Below, piece after piece: positions 46,720-58,260 of a stretch of DNA of 64,000 bases (positions within the stretch are counted from its first letter, which is position 1; each line of letters begins with the position of its first letter). Under the pieces are notes generated by a model. That model searched no databases and was not told the DNA's origin. It worked only from the letters and a program-made list of their open reading frames with translations. Both the position numbers and the translations under genes were made by a program. The stretch comes from Siphonodentalium dalli (taxonomy: Eukaryota > Mollusca > Scaphopoda > Gadilida > Siphonodentaliidae): positions 9,391,710-9,455,709 of the forward strand of contig CP136062.1 of NCBI GenBank assembly GCA_032622095.1. The letters run 5' to 3'.

Positions 46720-47284
46720 GTATTTGCTTACAATAACAAGGAATTTGCTAATATACAAACTTATCTGTTCGACTTCAAGCTGTCAATCTGATATGCCTAC
46801 TGTACTTGTAAGATTTTCTGGTATTGCTATGAGTGTATGTATTTAGTATATACACATAACAAAATCGTGGGGCAAATACTTATTTCATGTGTTAGAAATT
46901 TGTTTGTAGATTCTACTCAGTATGTATTCGTGGTATTCATGAACCATATAACCAGAGAATTCAGATTATTTATGTTATATATGATTCAAATTAATTTATA
47001 ATTTTAACGACATTTGCACATATGTCCAGATGTTGAGATTTTCTAAAGAGAACTGTATGGTGTTCCATTATCACATGTGTCAGTGGGGTCTATATACATA
47101 CTATCAATATCATAAAATCATCAAAAAATTAATCAAGATAGAATCTGGTAGAATAATTATTTAATATATGCAGATGCATATTTATTTAAATTATTTAATA
47201 TATGCAGATGCATGGGCCAGTGTTTGCTCATGACTATACAAAGCTGTGCACTTTCATGTGTATTACTTTGTGTGCAAATACCAT
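46720..47284. other. AT-rich intergenic
   Basis: Contains a ~45-bp direct duplication of ATTATTTAATATATGCAGAT near 47156-47215. No gene supported. Confidence 0.45.
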
Positions 47285-48020
47285 TTACACATCATATATA
47301 TCTTTTATCTTTTTGATTGGTTTAGATGCATTAACATATTTTACATAAACCTTTCCTCCTACTGACCATGTGTCTGCAACTTCTTTTCTTTCTTTAGATT
47401 TCTTGATTAAGTTAGTATTGTATTCAGTTAGGTCTTCTTTGATCACAATACCTGAGCCTTTAAGATGTTTCCTAATACTACTCGCAGCATTTTTAGTTCT
47501 TCTTGAAACAAACTGACATATTATGCTTCGCGAATACCCAGTCTTCTGTCCTGGTTGGAGTTTGCCTATTCTATGAGCAATACCTATATCATCCTGTGTT
47601 ATATTCATGGACAGTTTATCATTCATCAGCTCAACACATTTCTTCTCACATTCATCCACTGACTCCTTAATGCTGTACCCTGGTAAGCCAAATATCCTGA
47701 TACTATCCTTTCTAGTTTGTTGCTCCAATTTGTTGTTTTTGTCCTTTAAGTCTCTAATTTCTGACTTTGTCATCCCTGTCATTAATATCTTTCTTGTGGC
47801 CATTCATTTCAGTTTCTAGGTCGTCCATCCTTTTTTCCACATCAAAGGCTTTGCCTCTGCACTCATCTTTAGCATCTTCAATTTTGGCATCAAAGTCAGA
47901 TTTTAGTTTATTTATTATCTGGTTTAAGCTGTCCAGTTTAACAAGTGGTTCGATGCTTTTGTCATGGTAGTCTTTGGTAACCATTGTATCTCGCTTGGAA
48001 TTTATTTGTGCTAGTACTGC
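47285..48020 (-). pseudogene. LINE ORF1 (coiled coil plus RRM-like domain)
   Basis: Nucleic-acid-binding chaperone of a LINE. Reading leftwards from the junction, a Lys/Glu/Asp-rich region with heptad-like spacing (coiled coil, about 47960-47760) is followed by SIRIFGLPGYSIKES, then DIGIAHRIGK and RSIICQFVSRRTKNA, typical of the RRM-like and C-terminal domains of L1-style ORF1 proteins. A frameshift at about 47755-47800 separates the coiled coil from the RRM. The C-terminus is intact (stop at 47285). The N-terminus is missing at the inversion junction. No ORF2 follows in this orientation. Confidence 0.75.
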
Positions 48021-48029
48021 CTCATTCCG

Positions 48030-49015
48030 CATTAAAAAGGATAACGTGTGGCGTGCCCCAGGGGTCAGTTCTCGGTCCGACAATTTTTCTCCTCTATGTA
48101 AACGATATGCCCCAATGTACAAAAATGAATATGCTGTCATTTGCTGATGATACCACCCTATATTCATCTGGCTACGATAAAAAAAAATTAAAAAAAACAT
48201 CGATTACCGAATTAAAACACATATTTGAATGGTGTTGTTGTAACAAACTGTCAATCAATACAGCTAAAACTAAATTCATGTTAATCCACCCTAAAGGCAA
48301 TGAAGAAAAGTGGAGAAACTTTACACTTAAAATGAATGGCATAGAATTAGTTAGGGTAGGGAATCAAATGCAAGTACAGTCCATCAAATTCCTAGGTATT
48401 ATCATGGATGAAAACTTAACGTTTAAAACCCACATATCAATGATACAAAGGAAGCTGAACCACACCCTCTACTGCTTGAACAAAGTTAAAAACATTTTAC
48501 CAAAAGAATCACGAAAAATTCTATACCACTCTTTAGTCCATAGCCATCTTCTTTACTGTCTCCCAGTATGGGGACATTCATGTCATGCTAATGTGTTATC
48601 AACCTTACAAAAAAGAGCAATTCGTATTCTATGCAAATCTAAATATAATAGCCACACAGAACCCCTTTTCAAACAAGAGAATATTCTAATGTTCAAAGAT
48701 CTCTACACCATGCACGCGGCGCTCTTTATGTACAACTGGTCTAAAAGAAATCTCCCAAAATCATTTGAAAAAATGTTCACTTTCTCCCTCGGTGTAAATA
48801 CAAGACAGGCGAATAAACTAAGAAGCAAAACACCGAGAACATGTTTTTCAGAAAATCTACCAACACATACTTTTCCCAATGTGTGGAATTCGATTAACTC
48901 CAAAATAAAAATTTGTAAGTTTAATTATGTATTCAAAAAATTATTATCTACTGAACTAATAGGTAAATATTCGGCTACATGTAACATCAAATCATGCTAC
49001 ATTTGCGATAGATAA
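48030..49015 (+). pseudogene. LINE reverse transcriptase, C-terminal half (5'-truncated)
   Basis: Starts within RT at RITCGVPQGSVLGP (motif B), then FADDTTLY (catalytic motif C), CCCNKLSINTAKTKFMLIHP, FLGIIMDENLTFKTH and a long C-terminal region ending CYICDR before the stop at 49015. The frame is open throughout, so this copy is younger or less decayed than the LINE at 2357-10990. Motif A, the fingers and the endonuclease are absent. Codons before about 48023 belong to the inverted ORF1 segment read on the wrong strand. Confidence 0.85.
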
Positions 49016-49545
49016 TCATATCACTTGCCTCAAGCAACTTACAATCAGAGTTATCACCTGAACATCCGCCCTTCCAGACAGCCCTGTGACATACACGGCG
49101 GCGTCCGTGAATTTTTAAATTGAAATGTTATATATGATAAGGCAAATTATGTACGGCATTATGCTGTCATAAAAAATCTAACTTATTGCCTGGAATCCGC
49201 CGTCCACTCTGATTATTTCAAAAACTACATTATATAGGGCCGTCGCGACCTCACAATGTTATTCCGATTTAGCTTTTCTAACTTGCCCATCAAACGCAAT
49301 AGTATATAAGATATATACTCTTAAGTTCACAATTTATACCATTTTCAATTAAAATTATCAATATAGTTAAATTATTTAACATTTAACACCAACCAGCAAA
49401 CCTGAAACTACATATGCCATCATATTTTCTTATTGTATTATTGATTGAGGGGCAGCAGGAAGACGGCCAGTAGGTCATGCTGCTCCTGTACGATACCATT
49501 AATTCATATATCAATGCTTTGTTATCTATTCTTATCTATTGTACA

Positions 49546-49578
49546 AATAAACATCTACATCTACATCTACATCTCAAT
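49546..49578 (+). promoter_or_regulatory. LINE 3' end: AATAAA and CATCTA tail
   Basis: AATAAA at 49546-49551 is followed at once by four CATCTA-type hexamers. CR1/L2-group LINEs commonly end in a short microsatellite rather than poly(A). Confidence 0.6.
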
Positions 49579-49582
49579 ACTG

Positions 49583-50244
49583 CTGGGAGCTATGTCAGTG
49601 TCAGACTTTTCTGCTACAAACTGTCATTTCTGTTGAGTCTTTGAATTTGTATCAGTCGTTTTGAATTTCTTTGATGGAATGGATTTGGTTCTAGAAGCAG
49701 GTGGGTTTTTTGAATCTCCATTCATGCTATCATCGCCACTGGCGCTAGATGTAGAACTTGCCGTTTATTTTGTCAAGCTAGCTGATCACCAGTGACTGGG
49801 TAATGAATATAAAGAAAGGCTTTTCAACATTTTCCGTTGTTTACAGTTAAAACGTTCATTAACGTTAGTGGTATTTGGACCATAGTATATACTAGTATTT
49901 GTTGGAATGTGACTTTCTCTACGGGCGTAGCTAGAGCAGATATTCATGGCATGATCTGGATCTCGGTCTACAATCAAGTCTTGAAATAGTTTATCTACAT
50001 GTCGTATGGCGAGCTAGTGTCACCATATTCACCCTCTGGTGACCTCATTCTGCTTGGGCATCAACTGCTATTAGAGACATATAGGATGAGTTCCCCAGCA
50101 GAAGTTGGTGATGTTTACATATTAGTCACATCGGTTATGAATTTTATCTTCTGCAAATTAGATGAAACTGAACAGAATGAAAAAAAGTTACCAAAAACAT
50201 TGTTAATTTGAGAATATATATACTTCACAGAAGATGAGGCCTAA
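49583..50244. other. Intergenic with MITE half-arm
   Basis: No gene supported. At about 50027-50062 lies a single arm (TTCACCCTCTGGTGACCTCA, TTCTGCTT) of the hairpin MITE family found complete at 50245 and 59367. Confidence 0.45.
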
Positions 50245-50336
50245 GCAGAATGAGGTCCACATAGGATGAATTTAATTATGTTAGCCTGTTGTAAAGGGTA
50301 GTGTAACTAAATTCACCCTCTGTGGAACTCATTCTG
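50245..50336. mobile_element. Hairpin MITE (family of 59367-59458)
   Basis: GCAGAATGAGGTCCACATAG on the left pairs with CTCTGTGGAACTCATTCTG on the right; the inner stem GAATTTAAT/ACTAAATTC is partly eroded. It lies just downstream of the 3' end of the HtrL-like gene. Confidence 0.65.
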
Positions 50337-50367
50337 AAAATGACAGACACACTATTTCAAGTCTTCT

Positions 50368-51243
50368 CTACAATAACCACGGTTCAATATCTAATACATC
50401 TCGTAGTAAAGTTGAATGTCGACATTGAGTTTTGTTCCACTCTTGCCGACATATATCCCCTAGATGGAACCAACCGCCATGGTGTCCTTGTAATTGAACA
50501 GTCTGTTTGTATTTTCGACCACTATTTACCAGCATTCCGTAAATAATTTGTTGGTCTGTACTCATCAAGTTCTCGGTCAGAAATATATTGACAAATTTCC
50601 GATATTGCTTGATCCAGTTCAGCATCACGTCGCGACTTGCTAGGAATGCTCCGCCGGCCATCCAGACGCGGTTACCGGCCACTATGTCCCGAAACGAAAG
50701 ACTCTGGCTGAATGTATAGCCTGTTAATGTAGTATATGACACCTTTGAATTGTTAAATCCGGCTGGGAGCGACAGTCCGAACTTATTTTTACTCTGTACT
50801 AGATTCCGAAAGTATCCTATGTCGACCCACATAAAATACTTTCTGTCTCTATACTTGAGGATTGTATGCTCGAGGAGATCGTATTTACAATGCATCGCAC
50901 ATGAATATTCCGGAACAACTGTGTTTGGAAGATGACGAGGATAATGTGGTTGTTTGTAAATCTTATCTATTCTGTCCCTCAGACCAAAGGACCAAAACGA
51001 AGTGCGATTTATCAGCTTGGTAACAATGTTCGGCGACCGTGTAACCTCACTAAAGTAACTCAGTAGTTTAATGTCGTCGAAGTAAGCCACGACGTTATTC
51101 TGTATGTTTGCGTAGCTTTTCATCATTTCCATATAAGTCTTTTTAGAAAATACGTTTGCCTTGTTCCCTTTGAAGAATTGCCCTATATTTAAGTAGCCTG
51201 TTACTATGGTGATGCCGTCATTGCACATATGTTCTTCTTTCGG
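50368..51243 (-). CDS. HtrL/YibB-family protein, terminal exon
   Basis: About 291 codons ending in EPWLL and a stop at 50368. Motifs of the HtrL/YibB family, a putative GT-A-like glycosyltransferase group found in bacteria and several animals: TIVTGYLNIGQFFKG near the start, YANIQNNVVAYFDD, PEYSCAMHCKYDLL, YFMWVDIGYFR, WMAGGAFLASRDVML and MSTDQQIIYGML. The upstream end was set at 51243 because TTAATTCTTTTCCAG, a good 3' splice site, precedes the codon for Pro. The open frame continues for 55 codons beyond it to 51408, but that part has no family similarity and is probably intron. Upstream exons, perhaps with a signal anchor, were not found. Substrate unknown. Best host-gene candidate in the window. 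Confidence 0.75.
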   Translation of the reverse strand, partial: PKEEHMCNDGITIVTGYLNIGQFFKGNKANVFSKKTYMEMMKSYANIQNNVVAYFDDIKLLSYFSEVTRSPNIVTKLINRTSFWSFGLRDRIDKIYKQPHYPRHLPNTVVPEYSCAMHCKYDLLEHTILKYRDRKYFMWVDIGYFRNLVQSKNKFGLSLPAGFNNSKVSYTTLTGYTFSQSLSFRDIVAGNRVWMAGGAFLASRDVMLNWIKQYRKFVNIFLTENLMSTDQQIIYGMLVNSGRKYKQTVQLQGHHGGWFHLGDICRQEWNKTQCRHSTLLRDVLDIEPWLL

Positions 51244-51409
51244 CTGGAAAAGAATTAACGAAAAGCTTTTGAAATTAAATGATATCGATCTATTTTTAAC
51301 TAAAACTATATTCAAGATTAAGCAGCTAAATTTCGGCCCTATAGCTACAGCAAATGTAGGCCTATTTTGCAGAAACAGGTTGCTACCTGAAAATATATCA
51401 CGTGACAAT

Positions 51410-52640
51410 GAAGCTAGTCTTGTTTTCGTCCATAATGTTTAAACATATTTATTTCACACATACATACGCCTCATGCATGCCATTTACGCCCGCATATATA
51501 TCCCTAACGAACAAATATCGGGAATTCTGATCAAACGGAATTTAGGTGAAATTTCCATCTGGATTATCTGAGCCGCTCCGTCGAACCAATATTAATAAAT
51601 TATAACTGCACCCCGCCCACCTGGGTTTAATTCTCCAACTGTCCAACTGTTGGACATTTAAAAAAACACCCCTCTCATAATAAGAAATGTTCAAATGGTC
51701 GGAAACTTCCAACAAATGTGTTGTCAGGTTTTGAATTTTCAAATGTTGAAAAGTTTGGCAAAAGTTTCGGATGGAGGGGGCGTCGAGTCAGTACCAAACT
51801 CTTTGAATTTATAATATCAAGATTCTTACCCTTCCTATTATATTCGACTTCTCTGTATCGTTAGAAGACACAGCACCTGTGAATAAAAAGACTTCGATAA
51901 TAACGAAAATTCCAATTTGCGAGTCATAACAACGACGACAACTACGTGTATTGATGTCTGTGTGGGTTCTCTCTCGATCGAATCTGTTCTCTCCTCATTT
52001 AATGGGTTCTACATGGGAAACACTATGACTGCTATTTTGGGATTATACTCGGATCAAACTGACCATATGGTGTGAAATAACACAGCATTATTGATTTAAA
52101 CATATCTATGGTCATATCATGTATGTATAAATACATACAAAAACAAAAGGATTGGGTGACAATTTATGAAAAACTTGGACCTCCGCTCCCTACAACACAT
52201 ATAAATTCAAACAGAGATGAACAAAGTAATATAACAGGTTTTGTATGACCATCATGGGGTGTCAAATGTGTATACTAATTTGAACTTGTTTAAATATGAT
52301 TTGGCAAAAGAATCAAGGAACGGTGGCGGGGTATTTGTACATATAAGGGAATATTCTGATGGGGCATAATAATATGAGGATTATTAGTTAGATATATATT
52401 AGGGATGCTGTTACGTTAGGGGGACAACTATATATAGGGGAGTGGTCGATCGGATTACAATGGGTGGGCGATACTAGGCGGTGTGTGGGGTCACAGCAAG
52501 GGGTCATGGACACCCAGTATAAACAAAACGAAATGCATATTGTTATTAATCGCCCCACTTATCGTCAATTTCGGAAGTTACACTGCCTTCATTTATACTA
52601 ATATACCATATATTAGGACAACTCCAACTTATGAAATATT
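51410..52640. other. Intergenic or intronic, nothing supported
   Basis: Could hold the intron upstream of the HtrL-like exon. AT-rich, with stretches such as TTTAAACATATTTATT at 51438 and similar sequence at 52096 and 53848, suggesting a dispersed repeat. No ORF of interest. Confidence 0.4.
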
Positions 52641-52767
52641 TATGGAATGAAATTTGATACAAGCGAACAAGAGTGGTATTATGCCCCCGTGGCGGTGCTC
52701 CGTTATGGTGATCAAACATATATGGAGAATAATCTTGCTCAAAGACATAGACAGACTTTGTTCTTAT

Positions 52768-52962
52768 GCTTTTGTTTAGATCCGGTTATGGTAAACATAA
52801 AGAGCGTTATTTGTTACTGTTTTCCTGATATGGAAATGATAAAGAGCGTTTGTATCATTTTTGTGTAATTAACCAATATAATTGCGATGTGTTATGTAAA
52901 CAGAAGCACAACTTCTGTAACAAGAGCAGGCTCTTGTTTGTGTACACCATCGTACGTCTTGA
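52768..52962. repeat. Left member of a ~200-bp inverted pair
   Basis: Sequence from TTTTGTTTAGATCCG to TGTACACCATCG is repeated in reverse complement at 56050-56262 at roughly 85% identity by eye, including GGTAAACATAAAGAGCGTTA and ATTAACCAATATAATTG. A short third relative is near 58755-58815. The 74-codon open frame across it is probably chance. Confidence 0.7.
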
Positions 52963-55140
52963 CGACAATATACTATTTACGCGCTGATTATGTTTGGCAT
53001 ATGAGCGGAACTGTATATATTTTGGTGTTCCTTCTGTTGATGGCGATTTGAACAAATATAAATAGTTCTGCAACGAACGCCGCCCGTGCCGTTAAGTGCA
53101 ATGACTCTGGATGTCGAAATCGTTTGCGTTAGTTTATCGCCGATTGTTGCGTCCCAAATTGAGATGTAAATATTTACAATTGAGCGAAGTTCAAACGATG
53201 TTTTCTATGGAGTGGTAAGGTCGATTCATTTGAAATTTTCGATGATCTTGGTAGAACGATAAATTCTCCAGGTTGGCAAATCGCCTGGGTACTAACTTAT
53301 AAGTTGATCGCACTCGAACAAGTCCTTAATATGTCTTTAATGTGCTTGAACTGACATGACCATCGGTTGAAAATTTACGACCATATACGGTCGTATGTTG
53401 AAACATTCTAACAGTTGAAAAGATTTAGTATCAGTTGTAAATGTCCAACTCCAAGATGGTGCATATGGATTCTCCCGAATTTTGAGTCTTTTCGGTCTTG
53501 TTCGGTTGAAAATTCTAAGTCGACTCGGAACACCCCAATACGACGGTTCTCTAGCAACTTTCTTAAACACGGTCACAACTAAATGGATTGTTGTGCGATC
53601 ATTATTTGAATAATTGATGACATATTTTCCAGAGTTAGATGAACAACCAGTATCTATTACTGATACCGCGTGTATCGAAACTTAACTAAAATAAACTGCA
53701 TTAAGTTGGCATCGATATTTTGAAGATTAAAATCCCAGCGGCAAGCTTCATCACCATTCGATGCATCTGGTAGAAGCATGTCTGATTGAGAAATTAATTA
53801 TTTAAATATACTCAGGTCAGAGAGGATGCTGCGAATACAATTATTGGTTAAACATATTTATTCGCCATATATGCATATAAATACATACATTCGGCAACGG
53901 GATTGAAGAACAAGTGCGGGCCACTTATATGCTACTTCTCTCCCGATCACCAGACACTCAAGTGAAATAAAAATAAATGAACATGGCATTGAACAATTAT
54001 ATATGGTATTAACGTGTATAATGGTAAAGGTTGGTTGTTGCTAGTCTTACCGAACTTCGAATTCATATCAAAACGACAAGAGAGTTGTGTATTATAGTAT
54101 TACGAGCAAAATATAATATATGTATACTGAAATATATGATATTTTTCCACTTTTCTAAATTATTGTACATGGCACAGGCGGCTTTATGATAGAACTTAAT
54201 AATATATGAGACAATAATTGATTCAATAAACGATTCAATATTTATTCAGTAAAAACTTTACTATTTGGAGATCCAAGCTTATCAAATTCCAATAATGAAG
54301 ACATTTTCAAGGCTGTCCAAATCTTTATAAGAGACACATCCCAGGATGAGAACATACGAATTTCAACAGCAGATGACTACTACTGAAAACAAAAACAATA
54401 AACAACTAGAGGTCAGATTCCATGGAATCAGATATACTTCCATGGTATCCCATCCCATCCCATGTGAGTGTTATGCGTTCCTCTTCATGCGAATGCATAT
54501 TGGTGCTTAATGATCCGATGGTGGACTTGCATTGACATTTCTAAATAATAAATATATTCCAAAGGTTTATGTCATGATGATTAATGACTGTCTAATGCAT
54601 CATGGTCCTGACCAACTGAGTCACCATTCACCCAGCCAATCAGTTCATTTGTATTCAATAGGGATACATTTTATGGCTAATTATAACCGCTCCCCTGGAT
54701 GCCCAAATCCTGTTCTACGGTCACGAAATTTGGTGTGTCTGATTATAGAGTAATCGGCATGTATATATATATCAAAATGGTGCAAATCATATTAATTTGA
54801 GTAATATATTTCACCCGTTAACAATGTTACGCGCTACCAGGATTAAACTGTCCACTCTAAAACTTATACAATCGTTCGAAAGTTGCACCTGGATACTTCT
54901 GACCACGTCAACACATTTTTGTCTCAAAGGTTTATTTTTTAAGTAATTTTCCACATTTGTTTCCGGTGGAATTTGCCAAGTCTGAACCCACCCGACGCAA
55001 GCTCTCCGCTGAGCATACATATTGGAGGCGTACCTACAGTATACCGACGTACATGCTCCTGCATTAAACTAGATCTATATTATCACGTTTGGATTTGGGG
55101 CTACAATTAGGTTAGTGATAGACTACTTAAGTATAAATAT
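52963..55140. other. Intergenic with small uncharacterised frames
   Basis: Two minus frames look weakly protein-like: 53337-53576 (contains YWGVPSRLRIFNRTRPKRLK) and 54811-55020 (contains NYLKNKPLRQKCVDVVRSIQ). I recognise neither, no splice context supports them, and they may come from old repeats. The rest is AT-rich. Confidence 0.35.
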
Positions 55141-55144
55141 TTAT

Positions 55145-55960
55145 ATTATACTAGCAGGATGACCAGACTTCGTCCGTGCTGTTTTCCCTATTGACAATTT
55201 TGAAGGAATTATGCCCCCACCCCAGTGTAAAAATATATGTCCAACCCTGTCAAATTTTCTTCTTCGGACTAAGCTGACAACGGTCAACACGACTACAAAA
55301 ACCAAATACAGTTTATCTGGAATGATACGGGAGGACAACAGAGTACAATAAAATAGAGGTTTGCCAACTATGGGTGGTAACTCTTCAGGGAAAGCGCGGA
55401 CACAAGTTTTTATGCCCGTGGGCAGTAGTGCATATCGAGATGTGCATACGGTCTAATTTTCGATGCTCTGCTTCTTATAATTTCCGAGATAATAAAATGA
55501 CATTTTATCAAATAAAGGGAGATAACTCATCGGTGAAAGCGCGGACAAAATCGTTATGGGACATAGGCATAGAACTCATGTACCCCAACCTACTTACCAA
55601 GTTTTAGTGTCCTACTTCTTGTACTTTTCGAGTAATAGTGGTTACAAAAGTGTCAAGTATAATAATAATAATAATAACAATGAAAAATAATCGCAAAAGG
55701 GCCATAACTCCGCCAAGAAACATTGGGCGGAAATCCGGATACCATTATATCTAGTAAACCTTCGATGCCTACATTCGCTAGAGATTTCGCGTTCCTACTG
55801 CAATCAGTTTCTGAGTATTTCGAAATAAACGGAAAACGACCTCAGTAGAAAAACAATATACTTCCTTGGTTACACCATGGAAGTATAATAAAAATAATAT
55901 TTCTGAGTATAGGACAACAGTCATAAACGCTCTATAGGAACATATTCTCTGTCCTGCCAC
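55145..55960. repeat. Diverged tandem core repeats (~145 bp), non-autonomous element
   Basis: Three diverged units each open with an AACTC-type block (GGTAACTCTTCAGGGAAAGC, GATAACTCATCGGTGAAAGC, CATAACTCCGCCAAGAAAC) at about 55377, 55522 and 55704. The segment starts at TACTAGCAGGATGACCAGAC. It resembles Helitron-like elements with tandem cores in design, but neither end is clear. Confidence 0.5.
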
Positions 55961-56049
55961 CTTTCCATTGTTAAGGATAGATGAGCACAGTACACATTAA
56001 AAACCATATGCCAAACATTTGGTAAATAGCATATTGTCCTCAAGGTGTA

Positions 56050-56262
56050 CAATGGTGTACGTCAACAAATGCCTGCGTGTGTTGCAGAAGGTTTGCTTCT
56101 GTTTACATAACACAGCACAATTATATTGGTTAATCACACACACATGATATAAACGCTCTTTATTATTTCCATATCAGGAAAAAAGTAACAAATAATTATA
56201 AGTTAATATAACGCTCTTTATGTTTACCATATCGGATCTAAACAAAAGCCACGTTCTGTAAC
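56050..56262. repeat. Right member of the inverted pair (with 52768-52962)
   Basis: Reverse complement of the 52768 segment. The Helitron-like end at 56275 lies only 13 bp to its right. Confidence 0.7.
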
Positions 56263-56274
56263 TGTTTTGCTTTT

Positions 56275-56650
56275 TTAGCTCACGAAGTCTCCGGTGGAGC
56301 TATAGTCATCACTCGTCATTCGTCCATCTGTCCATCGTCCGTCCATCAACAATTCTTTAAACATCTTCTTCGGAACCATAAGACCGAATGTGTTCACCAT
56401 AGTGTGGATGTTCCCTAGGTGACTCACATTCAGATTTGTTCAAATGAGGTCACTGGGTCAAATAGCTGCGAAGCCAGGGCCATAACTCTTTCCCTCCATA
56501 GTAATTCTTTTAAGCATCTTCTCAAATACCATCAGGCCAAATGTGTTCATATTTGGTATGAAGGATCCTTGAGTGACTGGGGTTCAGATTTGTTCAAATG
56601 AGGTCACTGGGTTAAATGTGGGCGGGGCCAGGGACATAACTAAAAAAAAA
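56275..56650 (-). mobile_element. Helitron-like element, second family (minus strand)
   Basis: On the minus strand it ends in a hairpin with arms TAGCTC and GAGCTA around CACCGGAGACTTCGT, finishing CTAA at 56275. A GTCC microsatellite (56325-56350, plus-strand reading) precedes the hairpin. Inside are two ~160-bp units containing CAGATTTGTTCAAATGAGGTCACTGGGT-like sequence (starts near 56430 and 56586). The layout is the same as at 16654-18553 but the core sequence is unrelated. The 5' end is not identifiable; AT-rich low complexity starts near 56640. Confidence 0.65.
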
Positions 56651-57985
56651 TATTTGGATTTAACTCTTTAACCAAAAAAATATATATATATAAATTAAAA
56701 AATAAAAGAATAGTTTTAAAAAATGTGGAATTGTTTTTTTTATTAAAATATTTTTTTTATTTAAATTGTGTTTAACTCCATGGTTAACATTTTTTGGTCC
56801 CAAAAATAAAATTTACTCAAATTCTTGACACAGAATCATTAATAAGAAGCATTTACTTGGGCTCTAACTGTATGCAGGGTATGCCTACACATGTCAATTG
56901 AAATCGGGCATGGCATTTATATAGAGAATATCCACATAGTGCAGCTGAATAAAGAATTTATTTTTGCGAGTATGTGGGCATCTATTTGGCGAGCCTCTTG
57001 GCTTTATCCACCGAACAAATTCAAATGTGTTTTATCGCAGTTTTTGTCAAAAAACATCGCAAAATTCACTGGTTCCTACTTATCGACTGTATCTGTATAG
57101 TAGAGGCTAATTAATTATGAAACAGTTTTGTATTCATGCGACTGCACCGCGAATTAGTCCGCTTTATAATTTCTAAATTACGTTGGAAAAATATCATAGC
57201 ATGGTGTCATTTCTAATAAAATCTAAATTATTCGCGCAACGTTCAAATCTGAAACTGAATTGAACAAGTATAACAGTCATGTGAATTTGGATGTCTGTGC
57301 TTGAAACTTATTAATGAATTGAAAATCTGAACTTTAGCAGTAGCACTAGCAGTAGCACCAAGATCGGCAATGCAAATGCACCAGTTCACAGAAGAATACC
57401 GTATACTTTATAGTGACAAACAGCCAATTGCTTAATCAAGTTATAGACTTCACCAACTGAACATTTAAAAATTATATTTAAGTGCATTTTGTGGCGCATC
57501 ATGTGATCTTTTAGAAAGGTGTCTCCATCGATTGCACGAAAATACGTTGTGGATGTTGATGTTTATAAGGACGCTGTCACTAACAACGGAAACCAGCATG
57601 GTCCGTTCTAATGATGCTCCATTACGTTGTTACGATCGAGTGACGTCATTGGCGAACTGTCCCAAGTTCTTGTAACCTTTCTTCCTCGCATATTTTAAGT
57701 TTATCTGTCTAGTAGAGGATGCTGTATCTGTCTAGTAGACGGATAGAGGCGTGGTTTATCTGATGGGCTTTATATGTATAGTAGAGAGAGGTAGGAGGTG
57801 GATAAATAAACATTCCCTGGAGATCTGCTAATAGTCATTAATTCCCAATTACAACAACAATCTATCATGTATTGTTCAAATCTTTCAACAGGGCATTTAA
57901 CACTCCCACATTCATCACTTCTCTAGAAAATATTTGGCAAACTTGAAAAGTGTCAAATAGGGGCTAAGCGAAGGACAGTTGTGAT
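56651..57985. other. AT-rich intergenic
   Basis: Low-complexity A/T stretches to about 56800, then unique sequence. A 69-codon plus frame at 56891-57100 is without recognisable features. TATCTGTATAGTAGAG-type short repeats occur near 57083, 57712 and 57770. Confidence 0.4.
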
Positions 57986-58260
57986 CCTTCACAAGGACCA
58001 TCAGGTCTATTTTACTGATATTTAGTATTAGTATGAAGGGTTCTTTGGTGTCTGGGATAAAAATTTATTCAGATGGGGTCACCAGGTTAAATAGGGTGGA
58101 ACCAGGGACATAACTTATGTCTCTATATAGTAATTCTTAAAATGTCTTCTCAAAAGAGGTTTGACTATTTAGCTTACATATAGTATGGAGGATCCTTTAG
58201 TGACTGAGATTCAGATTTGTTAAAATGAGGTCAACCTGTCAAGAAATGGCGGGCTATAGG
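57986..58260. repeat. Core fragment of the second Helitron-like family
   Basis: Two diverged ~160-bp units (ACCATCAGG, GGGTTCTTTGGTGTCTGGGA, AGGATCCTTTAGTGACTGAG, TTCAGATTTGTTAAAATGAG) match the core of 56275-56650. Neither terminus is seen. Confidence 0.6.

Larger units (their letters stand above)
47280..49582. mobile_element. LINE copy with inverted 5' part
   Basis: A minus-strand ORF1 fragment (47285-48020) meets a plus-strand RT C-terminal fragment (48030-49015) head to head. A 3' UTR with AATAAA at 49546 and a short CATCTA microsatellite tail ends near 49578. The RT half is closely related to the LINE at 2122-10990. This arrangement is what twin priming yields; two independent insertions are the alternative. 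Confidence 0.65.

Noticed and set aside
46513-46791. 92-codon frame as a gene
   Set aside because: It lies in the second copy of a satellite-derived duplication; the first copy is interrupted.
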